In this document: one piece after another, positions 27,114 to 36,157 of the stretch
Numbering within the stretch: position 1 is the stretch's first letter
Layout: each line of letters begins with the position of its first letter
From: Variovorax sp. WDL1
GTDB lineage: Bacteria > Pseudomonadota > Gammaproteobacteria > Burkholderiales > Burkholderiaceae_C
Direction: 5' to 3'
NCBI RefSeq assembly: GCF_001541225.1
Contig: NZ_LMTS01000327.1
Location: 36,560 to 100,559, forward strand
DNA length: 64,000 nucleotides
The notes under the pieces: generated by a model
Seen by the model: the letters and a program-made list of their open reading frames with translations, nothing else
Databases searched by the model: none
What the model was told of the DNA's origin: nothing
Program-made: the position numbers and the translations under genes

Positions 27114-30100
27114 ATGAGTTCCCATCCACCCCTCGCGGTGCAGGCGCGCGCGCCGCTCGCCATCGAATTTCCAGAGTCCCTGCCCGTCTCGGCGCGGCGT
27201 GACGAGATCATGGCTGCCATCGCGGGCCACCAGGTCGTCATCGTCTGTGGCGAAACCGGCTCCGGCAAGACCACGCAATTGCCCAAGATCGCGCTGGCGA
27301 TGGGCCGCGGCAAGCTCAATGCACCGCCCGGGAAGGGTCGGCTGATCGGCCATACCCAGCCGCGGCGCATCGCCGCCTCCTCGGTCGCCAAGCGCATCGC
27401 GGAAGAGCTCAAGACGCCGCTGGGCGAGGTGGTCGGCTACAAGGTGCGCTTCCAGGACCGCCTGTCGCGCGATGCCTCGGTCAAGCTGATGACCGACGGC
27501 ATCCTGCTGGCCGAGACGCAGACCGACCCGCTGCTCAAGGCTTATGACACGCTGATCATCGACGAGGCGCACGAGCGCTCGCTCAATATCGATTTCCTGC
27601 TGGGCTACCTGCGCGAGATCCTGCCGCGGCGGCCCGATCTCAAGGTGATCGTGACCTCGGCCACCATCGATGCCGAGCGCTTTGCGCAGCATTTCGCGTC
27701 GGCAAAAGGTCCTGCGCCCACCATCTATGTCTCGGGCCGCATGTACCCCGTCGAGCAGCGCTACCGCCCCTACGAGGAGTCGCGCGACTACGACCTCAAC
27801 GACGCGATCGCCGACGGCGTCGACGAGCTCTGGCGGGACCCGCGCGATGGCGGCGACATCCTGGTCTTCCTGCCTGGCGAGCGCGAGATCCGCGAGGCCG
27901 CGGACCACCTGCGCAAGCACCTGAGCCACCAGCCGCTGCTGCGCAACGCCGAGGTGCTGCCCCTGTTCGCGCGCCTGTCGCAGGCCGAGCAGGACCGCAT
28001 CTTCGACAGCCACAGCGGCCGGCGCATCGTGCTCGCGACCAACGTGGCCGAGACCTCGCTGACGGTGCCTGGCATTCGCTACGTGATCGACGCCGGCACG
28101 GCGCGGGTCAAGCGCTACAGCTTCCGCAGCAAGGTGGAGCAGTTGCTGGTCGAGCCGATCAGCCAGGCAGCGGCCAACCAGCGCGCCGGCCGCTGCGGGC
28201 GGGTGGCCGATGGCATCTGCATCCGGCTTTATGACGAGAAGGATTTCGAAGGGCGCCCGCGCTTCACCGACCCGGAGATCCTGCGATCGTCGCTGGCCGG
28301 CGTGATCCTGCGGATGAAATCGCTGCATCTGGGCGATGTCGAGCGCTTTCCCTTCCTGGAGGCGCCGCAGCGGCGCGCCATCGCCGACGGCTACCAGCTG
28401 CTCAACGAGCTCGGCGCGGTCGACGATGCCAACGAACTCACGCCCATGGGCATGGAGCTCGCGAAGCTGCCGCTGGACCCGCGCGTCGGCCGCATGATCC
28501 TGGAGGCGCGCACGCGCGGCGCGCTCGACGAGGTGCTGGTGATCGCCAGCGCGCTGTCGGTGCAGGACGTTCGGGATCGGCCTCTCGACGCGCAGCAGCA
28601 GGCGGACCAGGCGCACGCCAAGTTCGATGACGAGAAGAGCGAGTTCAGCGGGTATCTGCGGCTGTGGCAGTGGATCCATGATGCGCGCGGTGGAGGTGCG
28701 GGGGAGGGCCGCGGTGGGAGCGCGCCCACCCACAAGCTCAGCAATCGACAGTACGAGCAGCTCCTGCGCCAGAACTTCATCAACGTCCGCCGCGTGCGCG
28801 AGTGGCGCGACATCCATTCGCAACTGCTCACGGTGGTGACGGAGCACAAGTGGCGCGTCAACAGCGCGCCCGCCAGCTACGAGGCGCTGCACCTGTCCAT
28901 GCTGTCGGGACTGCTCGGCAACGTGGGCTGGAAGATGGAGGAAGAAGAGGCCTACCTCGGCGCCCGCGGCATCAAGTTCCATCGGCATCCCGGCGCGCAC
29001 CTCAAGAAGAAGCCCGGCCGCTGGATCGTGTGCGCCGAGCTGGTGGAGACCACGCGCCTCTTCGGCCGCGGCATCGCCAACATCGAGCCTCCATGGCTGG
29101 AGCAGGTGGCGGGCCATCTGCTGAAGAAGCAGCTGCTCGATCCGCATTGGGAGAAGAAGAGCGCGCAGGTCGTGGCGCTGGAGCGCGCGACGCTCTACGG
29201 GCTGGTGGTCTACAGCGGGCGTCGCGTGGAATTCGGCCGCGTCGATCCGGTCGCGGCGCGCGACATCTTCATCCGCGAGGCGCTGGTCGGCGGGCAGTGG
29301 GAGAGCAAGCTGCCCTTCCTTGCCGCCAACCGAAAGCTGGTGCGCGAGGTCGAGGGGCTGGAGCACAAGTCGCGCCGCCAGGACGTGCTGGTCGACGACG
29401 AGCTGATCTACGCCTTCTACGACGCCCAGCTGCCTTCCGACCTCGCCAGCGGCTTCGCGTTCGAGAGCTGGTACCGACAAGCCTCGAAGGAGGCGCCGAA
29501 GCTGCTTTACCTGACGCGCGAGGAGCTGATGCGCCACCAGGCGGCGGGGATCACGACGCAGTCCTTCCCGCCGACGCTGCGACTGGGTGGCGTGGACTGC
29601 GCGGCCAGCTATCTGCACGAGCCCGGCGATCCCAGAGATGGGCTGACGGTGACCGTGCCGCTCTTCGTGCTGAACCAGGTGAGCGAGGAGCGCTGCGAGT
29701 GGCTGGTCGCGGGCATGCTCAAAGACAAGGTGCAGGCGCTGCTCAAGAGCTTGCCGCAAAAGCCGCGGTCGCGGCTGGTGCCGTTGCCCGAATCGGCCGC
29801 ACGGCTCGCCGAAGCGCTGGGGGCTCCCGAGGCCTTCGGCCACGGATCGCTGACCGAGGCGCTGCTCAAGCGGGTTCGCAACGAGGCCAGCCTGGACGTC
29901 AAGCGCACCGACTTCAAGCTCGACATGCTGCCGCCTCACCTGTTCATGAACCTGCGCGTGGTTGACGAACACGGCCGGCAGCTGGGCATGGGCCGCAACC
30001 TCGGGGCGCTGAAGGCGGAGCTGGGCGCGCAGGCACGCGGTGCCTTCCAGGCGCTGGCAGGGCTGCAGGTGAAGGTCTCGCAGGATGCGCCACCCTCCGC

Positions 30101-31019
30101 GGAGGCCGGCGAGGCCAAGCAGACCGCGGGCCGCGCCGCGACGAAGGAGGACGCACCTTCCCTGCCAGCGGGCCAGCGCTACACGAGCTGGAGCTTCGGA
30201 GAGCTGCCCGAGCTGATGGAAGTGCGCCGTGGTGCCCAGTCGCTGATCGGCTTCCCGGCCCTGGTCGATGCCGGCGACGCGGTGACGATCGAGGTGTTCG
30301 ACGAGCCGGCGGTAGCCGCGGCCAAGCATCGCGCCGGCCTGCGTCGCCTGGTCGCATTGCAGCTCAAGGACGCGCTCAAGTACCTCGAGAAGAACATCCC
30401 GGACCTGCAGAAGATGGCGGTGGCCTACATGCCGCTGGGCACGGCCGAGGAGCTGCGCGCGCAGATTGTCGAGGTGGCGCTGGAGCGAGCCTTCCTGCAG
30501 GAGCCGCTGCCCGCCGACCAGGCCGCCTTCGAGCGCCGTGTGGAGGAGGGGCGCGGGCGGCTCACGCTGATTGCCAACGAGATTGCCCGCCTCGCGGGCA
30601 CCATCCTCGCGGAATACACCTTGGCAGCGCGCAAGATCAAGGACACCAAGGTCCAGCCCGAAGCGACGGCGGACGCCGCGCAGCAGCTGCAGCGCCTGGT
30701 AGGCAAGCGTTTCGTCGCGCAGACGCCGTGGCCCCGGCTCGCGCATTTCGCACGCTACCTCAAGGCCATCAGCCTGCGGTTGGACAAGCTGCGCGCCGAC
30801 CCTGCCCGTGACGCCCAGCGGCTGGCGGAGCTGCGGCCGCAGGAGCAGCGTTACTGGCGCCTGGTGGCCGAGCGCAAGGGTGCCGTGGACGAGCGCATGG
30901 ACGAGTTCCGCTGGTTGCTGGAGGAGTTGCGCGTGAGCTTCTTCGCGCAGGAGCTGCGCACACCGCAGCCGGTGAGCATCAAGCGGCTCGACAAGCTCTG
31001 GGCGCAGCTTCAGGGCTGA
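27114..31019 (+). CDS. hrpA: DEAH-box ATP-dependent RNA helicase HrpA
   Basis: This protein of 1301 aa belongs to the bacterial DEAH family linked to mRNA processing and rescue of stalled ribosomes. CGETGSGKTTQLP (about residues 45-57) is motif I, DEAHERSLNIDF motif II, TSATIDAERF motif III and QRAGRCGR motif VI. The winged-helix and OB-fold region follows. The C-terminal half is the large DUF3418 domain found in HrpA. A short Gly-rich insert, GGGAGEGRGG, lies near residue 525. It is divergent from argA/vapBC. Confidence 0.95.
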   Translation: MSSHPPLAVQARAPLAIEFPESLPVSARRDEIMAAIAGHQVVIVCGETGSGKTTQLPKIALAMGRGKLNAPPGKGRLIGHTQPRRIAASSVAKRIAEELKTPLGEVVGYKVRFQDRLSRDASVKLMTDGILLAETQTDPLLKAYDTLIIDEAHERSLNIDFLLGYLREILPRRPDLKVIVTSATIDAERFAQHFASAKGPAPTIYVSGRMYPVEQRYRPYEESRDYDLNDAIADGVDELWRDPRDGGDILVFLPGEREIREAADHLRKHLSHQPLLRNAEVLPLFARLSQAEQDRIFDSHSGRRIVLATNVAETSLTVPGIRYVIDAGTARVKRYSFRSKVEQLLVEPISQAAANQRAGRCGRVADGICIRLYDEKDFEGRPRFTDPEILRSSLAGVILRMKSLHLGDVERFPFLEAPQRRAIADGYQLLNELGAVDDANELTPMGMELAKLPLDPRVGRMILEARTRGALDEVLVIASALSVQDVRDRPLDAQQQADQAHAKFDDEKSEFSGYLRLWQWIHDARGGGAGEGRGGSAPTHKLSNRQYEQLLRQNFINVRRVREWRDIHSQLLTVVTEHKWRVNSAPASYEALHLSMLSGLLGNVGWKMEEEEAYLGARGIKFHRHPGAHLKKKPGRWIVCAELVETTRLFGRGIANIEPPWLEQVAGHLLKKQLLDPHWEKKSAQVVALERATLYGLVVYSGRRVEFGRVDPVAARDIFIREALVGGQWESKLPFLAANRKLVREVEGLEHKSRRQDVLVDDELIYAFYDAQLPSDLASGFAFESWYRQASKEAPKLLYLTREELMRHQAAGITTQSFPPTLRLGGVDCAASYLHEPGDPRDGLTVTVPLFVLNQVSEERCEWLVAGMLKDKVQALLKSLPQKPRSRLVPLPESAARLAEALGAPEAFGHGSLTEALLKRVRNEASLDVKRTDFKLDMLPPHLFMNLRVVDEHGRQLGMGRNLGALKAELGAQARGAFQALAGLQVKVSQDAPPSAEAGEAKQTAGRAATKEDAPSLPAGQRYTSWSFGELPELMEVRRGAQSLIGFPALVDAGDAVTIEVFDEPAVAAAKHRAGLRRLVALQLKDALKYLEKNIPDLQKMAVAYMPLGTAEELRAQIVEVALERAFLQEPLPADQAAFERRVEEGRGRLTLIANEIARLAGTILAEYTLAARKIKDTKVQPEATADAAQQLQRLVGKRFVAQTPWPRLAHFARYLKAISLRLDKLRADPARDAQRLAELRPQEQRYWRLVAERKGAVDERMDEFRWLLEELRVSFFAQELRTPQPVSIKRLDKLWAQLQG

Positions 31020-31037
31020 GCATCCGAAACGCCGGCG

Positions 31038-31062
31038 AAAAAAAGCCCACCGGGGGGTGGGC
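31038..31062 (-). terminator. Rho-independent terminator of the DUF3309 gene
   Basis: GCCCACC (31045-31051) pairs with GGTGGGC (31056-31062). On the minus strand the stem is followed by seven T residues (31044-31038). The T tract is on the minus side only, so it serves the DUF3309 gene. Confidence 0.8.
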
Positions 31063-31106
31063 CTTGCCGTTGCGGCGCCGGGGCGCCGCGAGCTACTTCT
31101 TCATTT

Positions 31107-31265
31107 CTATATGCGCCCCATCAGGAGCAGCACGATCACCACCAGCACCACCAGGCCCAGGCCGCCGCTCGGCCCGTAGCCCCAGCTGCGGCTGTAGCCC
31201 CAGCTTGGCAGAGCGCCTATCAGCAGCAGGATCAGGACGATCAGCAGGATCAGCGAGAGCGACAT
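31107..31265 (-). CDS. DUF3309-family small membrane protein (52 aa)
   Basis: The reverse strand encodes MSLSLILLIVLILLLIGALP, then SWGYSRSWGYGPSGGLG, then a second hydrophobic segment ending LLLMGRI. This is the DUF3309 pattern: two membrane segments joined by an aromatic-glycine loop. GGAGTCATCC precedes ATG 31265. It is followed by an intrinsic terminator. The function is unknown; homologues are common in soil proteobacteria and often stress-linked. Confidence 0.85.
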   Translation of the reverse strand: MSLSLILLIVLILLLIGALPSWGYSRSWGYGPSGGLGLVVLVVIVLLLMGRI

Positions 31266-31324
31266 GGATGACTCCTTGGTGTTGTGTACCGAGGACCCAT
31301 GGTCATTGGGAGCGCTGCCTTTGG

Positions 31325-31350
31325 CCGCCGGAAGGCGCGCCCTCCGGCGG
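31325..31350. other. Strong hairpin downstream of the aminotransferase gene
   Basis: CCGCCGGA (31325-31332) pairs with TCCGGCGG (31343-31350) around a 10-nt loop. No T tract follows on either strand, so it may be an RNA 3'-end stabiliser and not a terminator. Confidence 0.4.
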
Positions 31351-31373
31351 TCAGGACTCTCCTACCGTTCGTG

Positions 31374-32540
31374 TCAGAGCCGGGCCAGCCGGTCGAGCGC
31401 CGCCCTGAGCGTCTCGTCTTTCTTGGCGAAGCAGAAGCGCACAACGCGCTGGTCGAAGCCCTCGGCGTAGAAGGCCGACAGCGGGATGGCGGCTACGCCG
31501 ATCTCGCGGGTGAGCCATTGGCAGAAATCGGCTTCGCCCAGGTCGCTGACCTCGCGGATGTCGACGCACTGGAAGTACGTACCGGCGCTCGGCAGCAGCT
31601 TGAACCGGGTCTTCGCCAGGCCCTCGGCGAACAGGTCGCGCTTACGCTGGTAGAAGGCCGGCAACTCCAGGTAGGGCGCCGGGTCGGCCATGTAGCTGGC
31701 GAGCGCGTGCTGCATCGGCGTGTTGACGGTGAACACGTTGAACTGGTGCACCTTGCGGAACTCGGCCGTGAGCGGCGCCGGCGCCGCGACGTAGCCGACC
31801 TTCCAGCCGGTCACGTGGTAGGTCTTGCCGAAGCTGCTGACGATGAAGCTGCGCGCTGCCAGGCCGGGGAAGCGCGCGGCGCTTTCGTGGCGCGCGCCGG
31901 CGTAGACCATGTGCTCGTAGACCTCGTCGCTGATCACCAACACGTCGGTCGGCGCGAGGAGTTCCTCGAGCCGGCGCATTTCGGCCTCGGTCCACACGGT
32001 GGCGCTGGGGTTGTGCGGCGTGTTGACGATGATCGCGCGCGTACGCGGGGTGAGCGCGGCCGCGATCCTGTCGAAGTCGGGCCGGAAGCTGCCGGGTGTG
32101 AGCGGCACCCGCACCACCGTCCCGCCGGCCAGTTCGATATTGGGGGCATAGCTGTCGTAGCAGGGCTCCAGCACGATCACCTCGTCGCCGGCATGCACCA
32201 CCGCGAGGATGGCGGTGATGATGGCCTGCGTGGCGCCGGCGGTGATGGTGATCTCGCTCGCCGGGTCGTAGCGGTGTCCATAGAGCGTCTCGACCTTCGC
32301 GGCGATCGCCTCGCGCAGCGGGAGGATGCCGGGCATCGGCGGGTACTGGTTGTGGCCGGCGGCCATGGCGGCAGTCACCGCATCGAGCAGCTTGGGGTCG
32401 CAGTCGAAATCGGGGAAGCCCTGGCCGAGGTTGACGGCATTCTTCTCGGCGGCCAGCGCCGACATCACGGTGAAGATGGTCGTGCCGACGCTCGGCAGCT
32501 TGGTTTGCACATTCGGAGTGCGGGCAACCGGATTGCTCAC
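31374..32540 (-). CDS. Methionine aminotransferase, YbdL-like
   Basis: This fold-type I PLP enzyme of 388 aa transaminates methionine with 2-oxo acids. It resembles E. coli YbdL throughout, including KLPSVGTTIFTVMSALA, VNLGQGFPDFD, INTPHNPSATVW-type (IVNTPHNPSATVW), SSFGKTYHVTGWKVGY with the PLP lysine, and CQWLTREIGVAAIPLS. The start is GTG 32540, overlapping the cysB stop as GTGA. Coupling to cysB fits a job in sulfur amino-acid metabolism such as methionine salvage. Confidence 0.87.
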   Translation of the reverse strand: MSNPVARTPNVQTKLPSVGTTIFTVMSALAAEKNAVNLGQGFPDFDCDPKLLDAVTAAMAAGHNQYPPMPGILPLREAIAAKVETLYGHRYDPASEITITAGATQAIITAILAVVHAGDEVIVLEPCYDSYAPNIELAGGTVVRVPLTPGSFRPDFDRIAAALTPRTRAIIVNTPHNPSATVWTEAEMRRLEELLAPTDVLVISDEVYEHMVYAGARHESAARFPGLAARSFIVSSFGKTYHVTGWKVGYVAAPAPLTAEFRKVHQFNVFTVNTPMQHALASYMADPAPYLELPAFYQRKRDLFAEGLAKTRFKLLPSAGTYFQCVDIREVSDLGEADFCQWLTREIGVAAIPLSAFYAEGFDQRVVRFCFAKKDETLRAALDRLARL

Positions 32541-33478
32541 AGTTCGTAGTCCTGGTTGTGACCAGCCAATGCCTTGGCGATCAGGTTGCGGTCGAGCCGG
32601 TCCGACAGCAGCTCGGCGAATTTGAAGACGAAGTTGCGCAGGTAGGCGCTGCGCTTGAAGGCGACGCGTGCGATGTTGCTGCCGAACACGTGGCCCATGG
32701 GCCGCACCACCAGGTCGGCATTGGAGTCGTCGCGCACGGCCATCTCGGCCACGATGCCGACGCCCAGGCCGAGGCGCACGTAGGTCTTGATCACGTCGGA
32801 GTCGATGGCCTCCAGCGCGATGCGCGGCGTGAGCTTCTTCTGCGCGAAGGCATGGTCGATGCGTGTGCGGCCGGTGAAGGAAGGGTGGTAGGTGATGATG
32901 GGCTCGGCCGCCAAGTCCTCGAGATGGATGCGCTCCTTGTCCGCCAGCGGGTGCGTCTTGGGCAACACCAGCACGTGCTGCCACTCGTAGCAGGGCAGGG
33001 TCACGAGCTCGGCGTAGTCCGCGAGCGACTCGGTGGCGATGCCGATCTCGGCGATCTCATCTATCACCATCCTCGCCACCTGGTCGGGCGAGCCCTGGTG
33101 GAGGCTCACGTTGACCTTGGGATAGGCCTCGCGCAGCCTGGCCACCGGCACCGGCAGCACGTACCGGGCCTGCGTGTGGGTGGTGGCGATCGAGAGGGTG
33201 CCGCTGTCCTGCGCGCTGAACTGCTCGCCGATGCGCTTGAGGTTGCCCACCTCGCGCATGATGAGCTCGATGCTCGCGAGCACATGCTGGCCCGGCTCGG
33301 TCACGCGCTTCAGGCGCTTGCCGTGGCGCGCGAAGATTTCCACGCCCAGTTCTTCCTCGAGCTCGATGATTGCCTTGGACACGCCGGGCTGCGAGGTGTG
33401 CAGTGCCTTGGCCGCCTCGGTCAGGTTGAGGTTGCGACGCACCGCCTCCTGCACGAACTTGAACTGGTGAAGATTCAT
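32537..33478 (-). CDS. cysB: CysB-like LysR-family regulator of sulfur assimilation
   Basis: This LysR-type activator of 313 aa has an N-terminal winged HTH (residues 1-60, with LTEAAKALHTSQPGVSKAI as the recognition region). Residues 90-300 form the effector-binding domain, where CysB proteins sense O- or N-acetylserine. The sequence FKFVQEAVRRNLNLTEAA is typical of CysB/Cbl. It is directly coupled to the methionine aminotransferase gene, an arrangement differing from E. coli, where cysB stands alone. Confidence 0.93.
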   Translation of the reverse strand: MNLHQFKFVQEAVRRNLNLTEAAKALHTSQPGVSKAIIELEEELGVEIFARHGKRLKRVTEPGQHVLASIELIMREVGNLKRIGEQFSAQDSGTLSIATTHTQARYVLPVPVARLREAYPKVNVSLHQGSPDQVARMVIDEIAEIGIATESLADYAELVTLPCYEWQHVLVLPKTHPLADKERIHLEDLAAEPIITYHPSFTGRTRIDHAFAQKKLTPRIALEAIDSDVIKTYVRLGLGVGIVAEMAVRDDSNADLVVRPMGHVFGSNIARVAFKRSAYLRNFVFKFAELLSDRLDRNLIAKALAGHNQDYEL

Positions 33479-33543
33479 AACAAGTTCCGTCTTATTTCCG
33501 GATTCATTATGCCTTCCCGGTCTATCGAAAACGCCGGAAATGT

Positions 33544-33915
33544 TCAGGATCCGAGAGCCAGCCGGGCCAGCAGGTCGAGCACCTCGGGCTCTTCGCCGAC
33601 GGTCCGCGCCAGTTCGACCGGCACCTGCGGGTGGGATGCGCGCAGTTCTTCGAGCAGCCGCGGCAGGTCTTCCCGCAGATGCTTGCCCATGCCGAGGAAG
33701 AGCGGCACCACACGCACCGCCCCGGCGCCACCGGCGACCAGCTCCGCCATGGCGGTTCGCAGATCCGGCTGCGACAGCTCGAGGTAGGCGCTGCGCACCT
33801 GCACTGCCGGATCGAGATCAGCCACCCGCCGCGCCACGGCTTCCACCGGCGCGCGCCAGCGGACATCGCGAGAGCCGTGCGCGAGCAGCACGATGCCGAG
33901 AGTGCGTTCCTCCAT
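33544..33915 (-). CDS. CbiX-domain protein (sirohydrochlorin chelatase-like)
   Basis: This single CbiX-domain protein of 123 aa is the short type that inserts metal into sirohydrochlorin. His13 in LLAHGSRD is the usual metal-binding residue; VVPLFLGMGKHLREDLP carries the second conserved histidine region. Position next to cysB and lptG suggests co-transcription. Sirohaem, the cofactor of sulfite reductase, would link it to cysB, but nickel or cobalt chelation is also possible. Confidence 0.82.
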   Translation of the reverse strand: MEERTLGIVLLAHGSRDVRWRAPVEAVARRVADLDPAVQVRSAYLELSQPDLRTAMAELVAGGAGAVRVVPLFLGMGKHLREDLPRLLEELRASHPQVPVELARTVGEEPEVLDLLARLALGS

Positions 33916-33923
33916 GCGCGTCG

Positions 33924-35030
33924 CTAGCGCCGCAGCACCAGCCAGGTGAAGGCCGCCAGCGACATCACCGAATAGATCAGGCCAGGGGCCGCGGCCGTGA
34001 TCCAGGGCCACCAATTGCTCAGGTTGCCCAGGTAGCCGAACACGTTGTTCAGCAGGAAGAAGCTGATGCCGATCATCACGCCGCCGAACACGTAGGCCGT
34101 AATGCCCGCCTGGCGGAAATGCAGGTAGGCGAAGGGCAGGGCGAGCACCACCATCACCAGGCAGGACAGTGGATAGAAGACCTTGCGCCAGAACTCGATC
34201 TCATAGCGCTGGGCGGTCTGGCCGTTGGCATCGAGGTGCTGGATGTATTCGAACAGGTCGATGGTGCGCATGCGGTCCGGCCGCAGCAGCGCCACCGAGA
34301 CCATCTCGTTGGTGAGCGAACTTGGCCAGTTCACGACCGGGGTTTGCGTGGTGATGACGCGGACCTTGTCGGCATTGCCCGTGTCGTACTGCTGCTGCTC
34401 TACGCCGACCAGCGTCCACACCCCGTTCGAGATGTGCGCCTGCAAGGCGGAGGTGTGCGAGACCAGAAGGCCCTTCGCGCCGAACTCGAAGATGCGCAGG
34501 TCCTTCAGCGTGCCGTCGCGCGAGATCGAGGCCACGTTCACCGCATAGGACTTGTCGCCCTGTTTTTCCCTGAGCCACGCGCCGGTGTAGCCCACCAGCG
34601 AATAGGTGCCCTGGTAGCGCGACTTCAGCAGCTGGGCGGTGCGGTCGGAAGCAGGCGAGACATAGTCGCCCACCGCGAAGGTCAGGAACACGAAGCCGAG
34701 GCCCAGCACGAGCAGGGTGCGCAGCGCACGCCAGGGGCCGAGGCCGCTGGTGCGCAGGATCGTGTACTCGGAGCTCTGCGCCAGCCGCGCCATCACGAAG
34801 ATGGTGCCGATCAGCACCGCGATCGGGAGCAGCTCGTAGAGATGGCTCGGGATCAGCAGGGCGACGTACATCAGGGCCTGGGCCCCGCCGTAGCCCAGGG
34901 TGCCCGGCTGTCCGATGGACTGCAGCTCGTCGACGAAGTCGAAGAAGAAGAACAGGCTCAGGAAGCCCAGGGTCACGAAGGCCACCGCCTTCAGCACCTC
35001 GACGTAGATCAGCCGGCGAATGGTTTTCAC
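33924..35030 (-). CDS. lptG: LPS export permease LptG
   Basis: This inner-membrane protein of 368 aa belongs to the LptB2FG ABC exporter that moves lipopolysaccharide to the LptA bridge. It has three helices before and three after a periplasmic beta-jellyroll domain (about residues 110-260). The N-terminus MKTIRRLIYVEVLKAVAFVT is typical. The start is GTG 35030, overlapping the lptF stop as GTGA. A short gap to the CbiX-type gene (8 bp) points to the same operon. Confidence 0.94.
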   Translation of the reverse strand: MKTIRRLIYVEVLKAVAFVTLGFLSLFFFFDFVDELQSIGQPGTLGYGGAQALMYVALLIPSHLYELLPIAVLIGTIFVMARLAQSSEYTILRTSGLGPWRALRTLLVLGLGFVFLTFAVGDYVSPASDRTAQLLKSRYQGTYSLVGYTGAWLREKQGDKSYAVNVASISRDGTLKDLRIFEFGAKGLLVSHTSALQAHISNGVWTLVGVEQQQYDTGNADKVRVITTQTPVVNWPSSLTNEMVSVALLRPDRMRTIDLFEYIQHLDANGQTAQRYEIEFWRKVFYPLSCLVMVVLALPFAYLHFRQAGITAYVFGGVMIGISFFLLNNVFGYLGNLSNWWPWITAAAPGLIYSVMSLAAFTWLVLRR

Positions 35031-36136
35031 GTTTCGGAACTCGCCGGCGACCGGCTTCGGACGGGGAACGGGTGCCAGCTCCAGTTGAAATGGCGCTTGG
35101 CGAGCCAGAGCAGGGCGAGCGCAAGCGCGCCGCCATGCAGCGCCAGCATGAAGCCACCCATGCTGTAGCGGCCCGTGCCGACCCAGTTCTGGCCGAGATT
35201 GAGCAGGTTGTAGTAGAGGACGAAGGCGCACAGCGCGAACAGCAGGTTGCCGCTGCGGCCCACGCGCGGATTGGCGCTCGAAACGGTCAGCGCCAGCACC
35301 ACGAAGTTGATGGCCGCGAGCACCATGCCGATGCGCCAGGCCAGCTCGCCGTTATTGGCCACGCTGGGCTCGCGCATCAGGTTCAGGGTGGTCTTGGCAC
35401 GCACCGGCGCGGCGCCGTTGGAGGGATCGATGTCGCTGCCGACCTTGGCGCCGTAGCTGCGGAACTCGCTGATCTTGAGCTCGCCGGGCAGCAGCGGGCG
35501 TTCCAGCCGCTGGCCGTTGCTCAGCATCAGGTAGCGCGATTCGCCGATGTTCTCGATGCGGCCGCTCTGCGCGGAGGTGATGATCTGCAGGTTGCGCTCG
35601 ATCGAGGAGATGAACACGTTGCTGGCGGTGGCGCTGTCGGGCGTGTCCTTGTCGATGAAGAACACCCGCAGCCGTCCAGCTGACTCGCGGAACTCGCCGG
35701 GCGACACGCGTTCGATGTCGCTGCGGCGCTGGTACTGGTCGCGCATGCCCTGGGTCTGCGAGTTGGCCCAGGGCCAGCCGACCAGGGCGAACACGGCGAT
35801 CAGCAGCAGGATCGGCCAGGCGAAGCGGAACAGCGGAGGCAGGAAATCGGCCAGGCCGCGGCCGCTGGAGAACCAGATCACCATCTCGCTGTCGCGGTAC
35901 ATGCGAGACAGCGTGCCCACGATGGCGACGAACAGGCTGAGGCTCAGGATGGTGGGCATGTAGCCGAGCACCGTGTAGGTCATCACCAGGAAGACCTCGG
36001 AGGGATTCACGCTGCCCCTGGCCGCCAGGCCGAGCGTGCGGATCAGCATCATGGTCATCACGATGGTGATCAGCACCACCAGCGTGGCCCCGAAGCTGCG
36101 CGACAGCTCCTTGCGTATGGAGGAATGGAATAACAT
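35027..36136 (-). CDS. lptF: LPS export permease LptF
   Basis: This inner-membrane partner of LptG (369 aa) has six helices with a periplasmic jellyroll domain. MLFHSSIRKELSRSFGATLV is the typical start, with EMVIWFSSGRGL in the coupling region and a basic tail. Only 21 bp separate its ATG from the divergent pepA ATG. No ribosome-binding site is visible there, so the mRNA may be leaderless or the promoter may lie within pepA. Confidence 0.94.
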   Translation of the reverse strand: MLFHSSIRKELSRSFGATLVVLITIVMTMMLIRTLGLAARGSVNPSEVFLVMTYTVLGYMPTILSLSLFVAIVGTLSRMYRDSEMVIWFSSGRGLADFLPPLFRFAWPILLLIAVFALVGWPWANSQTQGMRDQYQRRSDIERVSPGEFRESAGRLRVFFIDKDTPDSATASNVFISSIERNLQIITSAQSGRIENIGESRYLMLSNGQRLERPLLPGELKISEFRSYGAKVGSDIDPSNGAAPVRAKTTLNLMREPSVANNGELAWRIGMVLAAINFVVLALTVSSANPRVGRSGNLLFALCAFVLYYNLLNLGQNWVGTGRYSMGGFMLALHGGALALALLWLAKRHFNWSWHPFPVRSRSPASSET

Positions 36137-36157
36137 CGTCGAGGGAAAAAAAGGATT

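Noticed and set aside
26931-30746. Large open frame on the minus strand opposite hrpA
   Set aside because: It runs antisense through the helicase, has no domain logic, and is explained by high GC and codon bias of hrpA.
31325-31350. Terminator after the methionine aminotransferase gene
   Set aside because: The stem is strong but no T tract follows on either strand, so I list it only as a hairpin.
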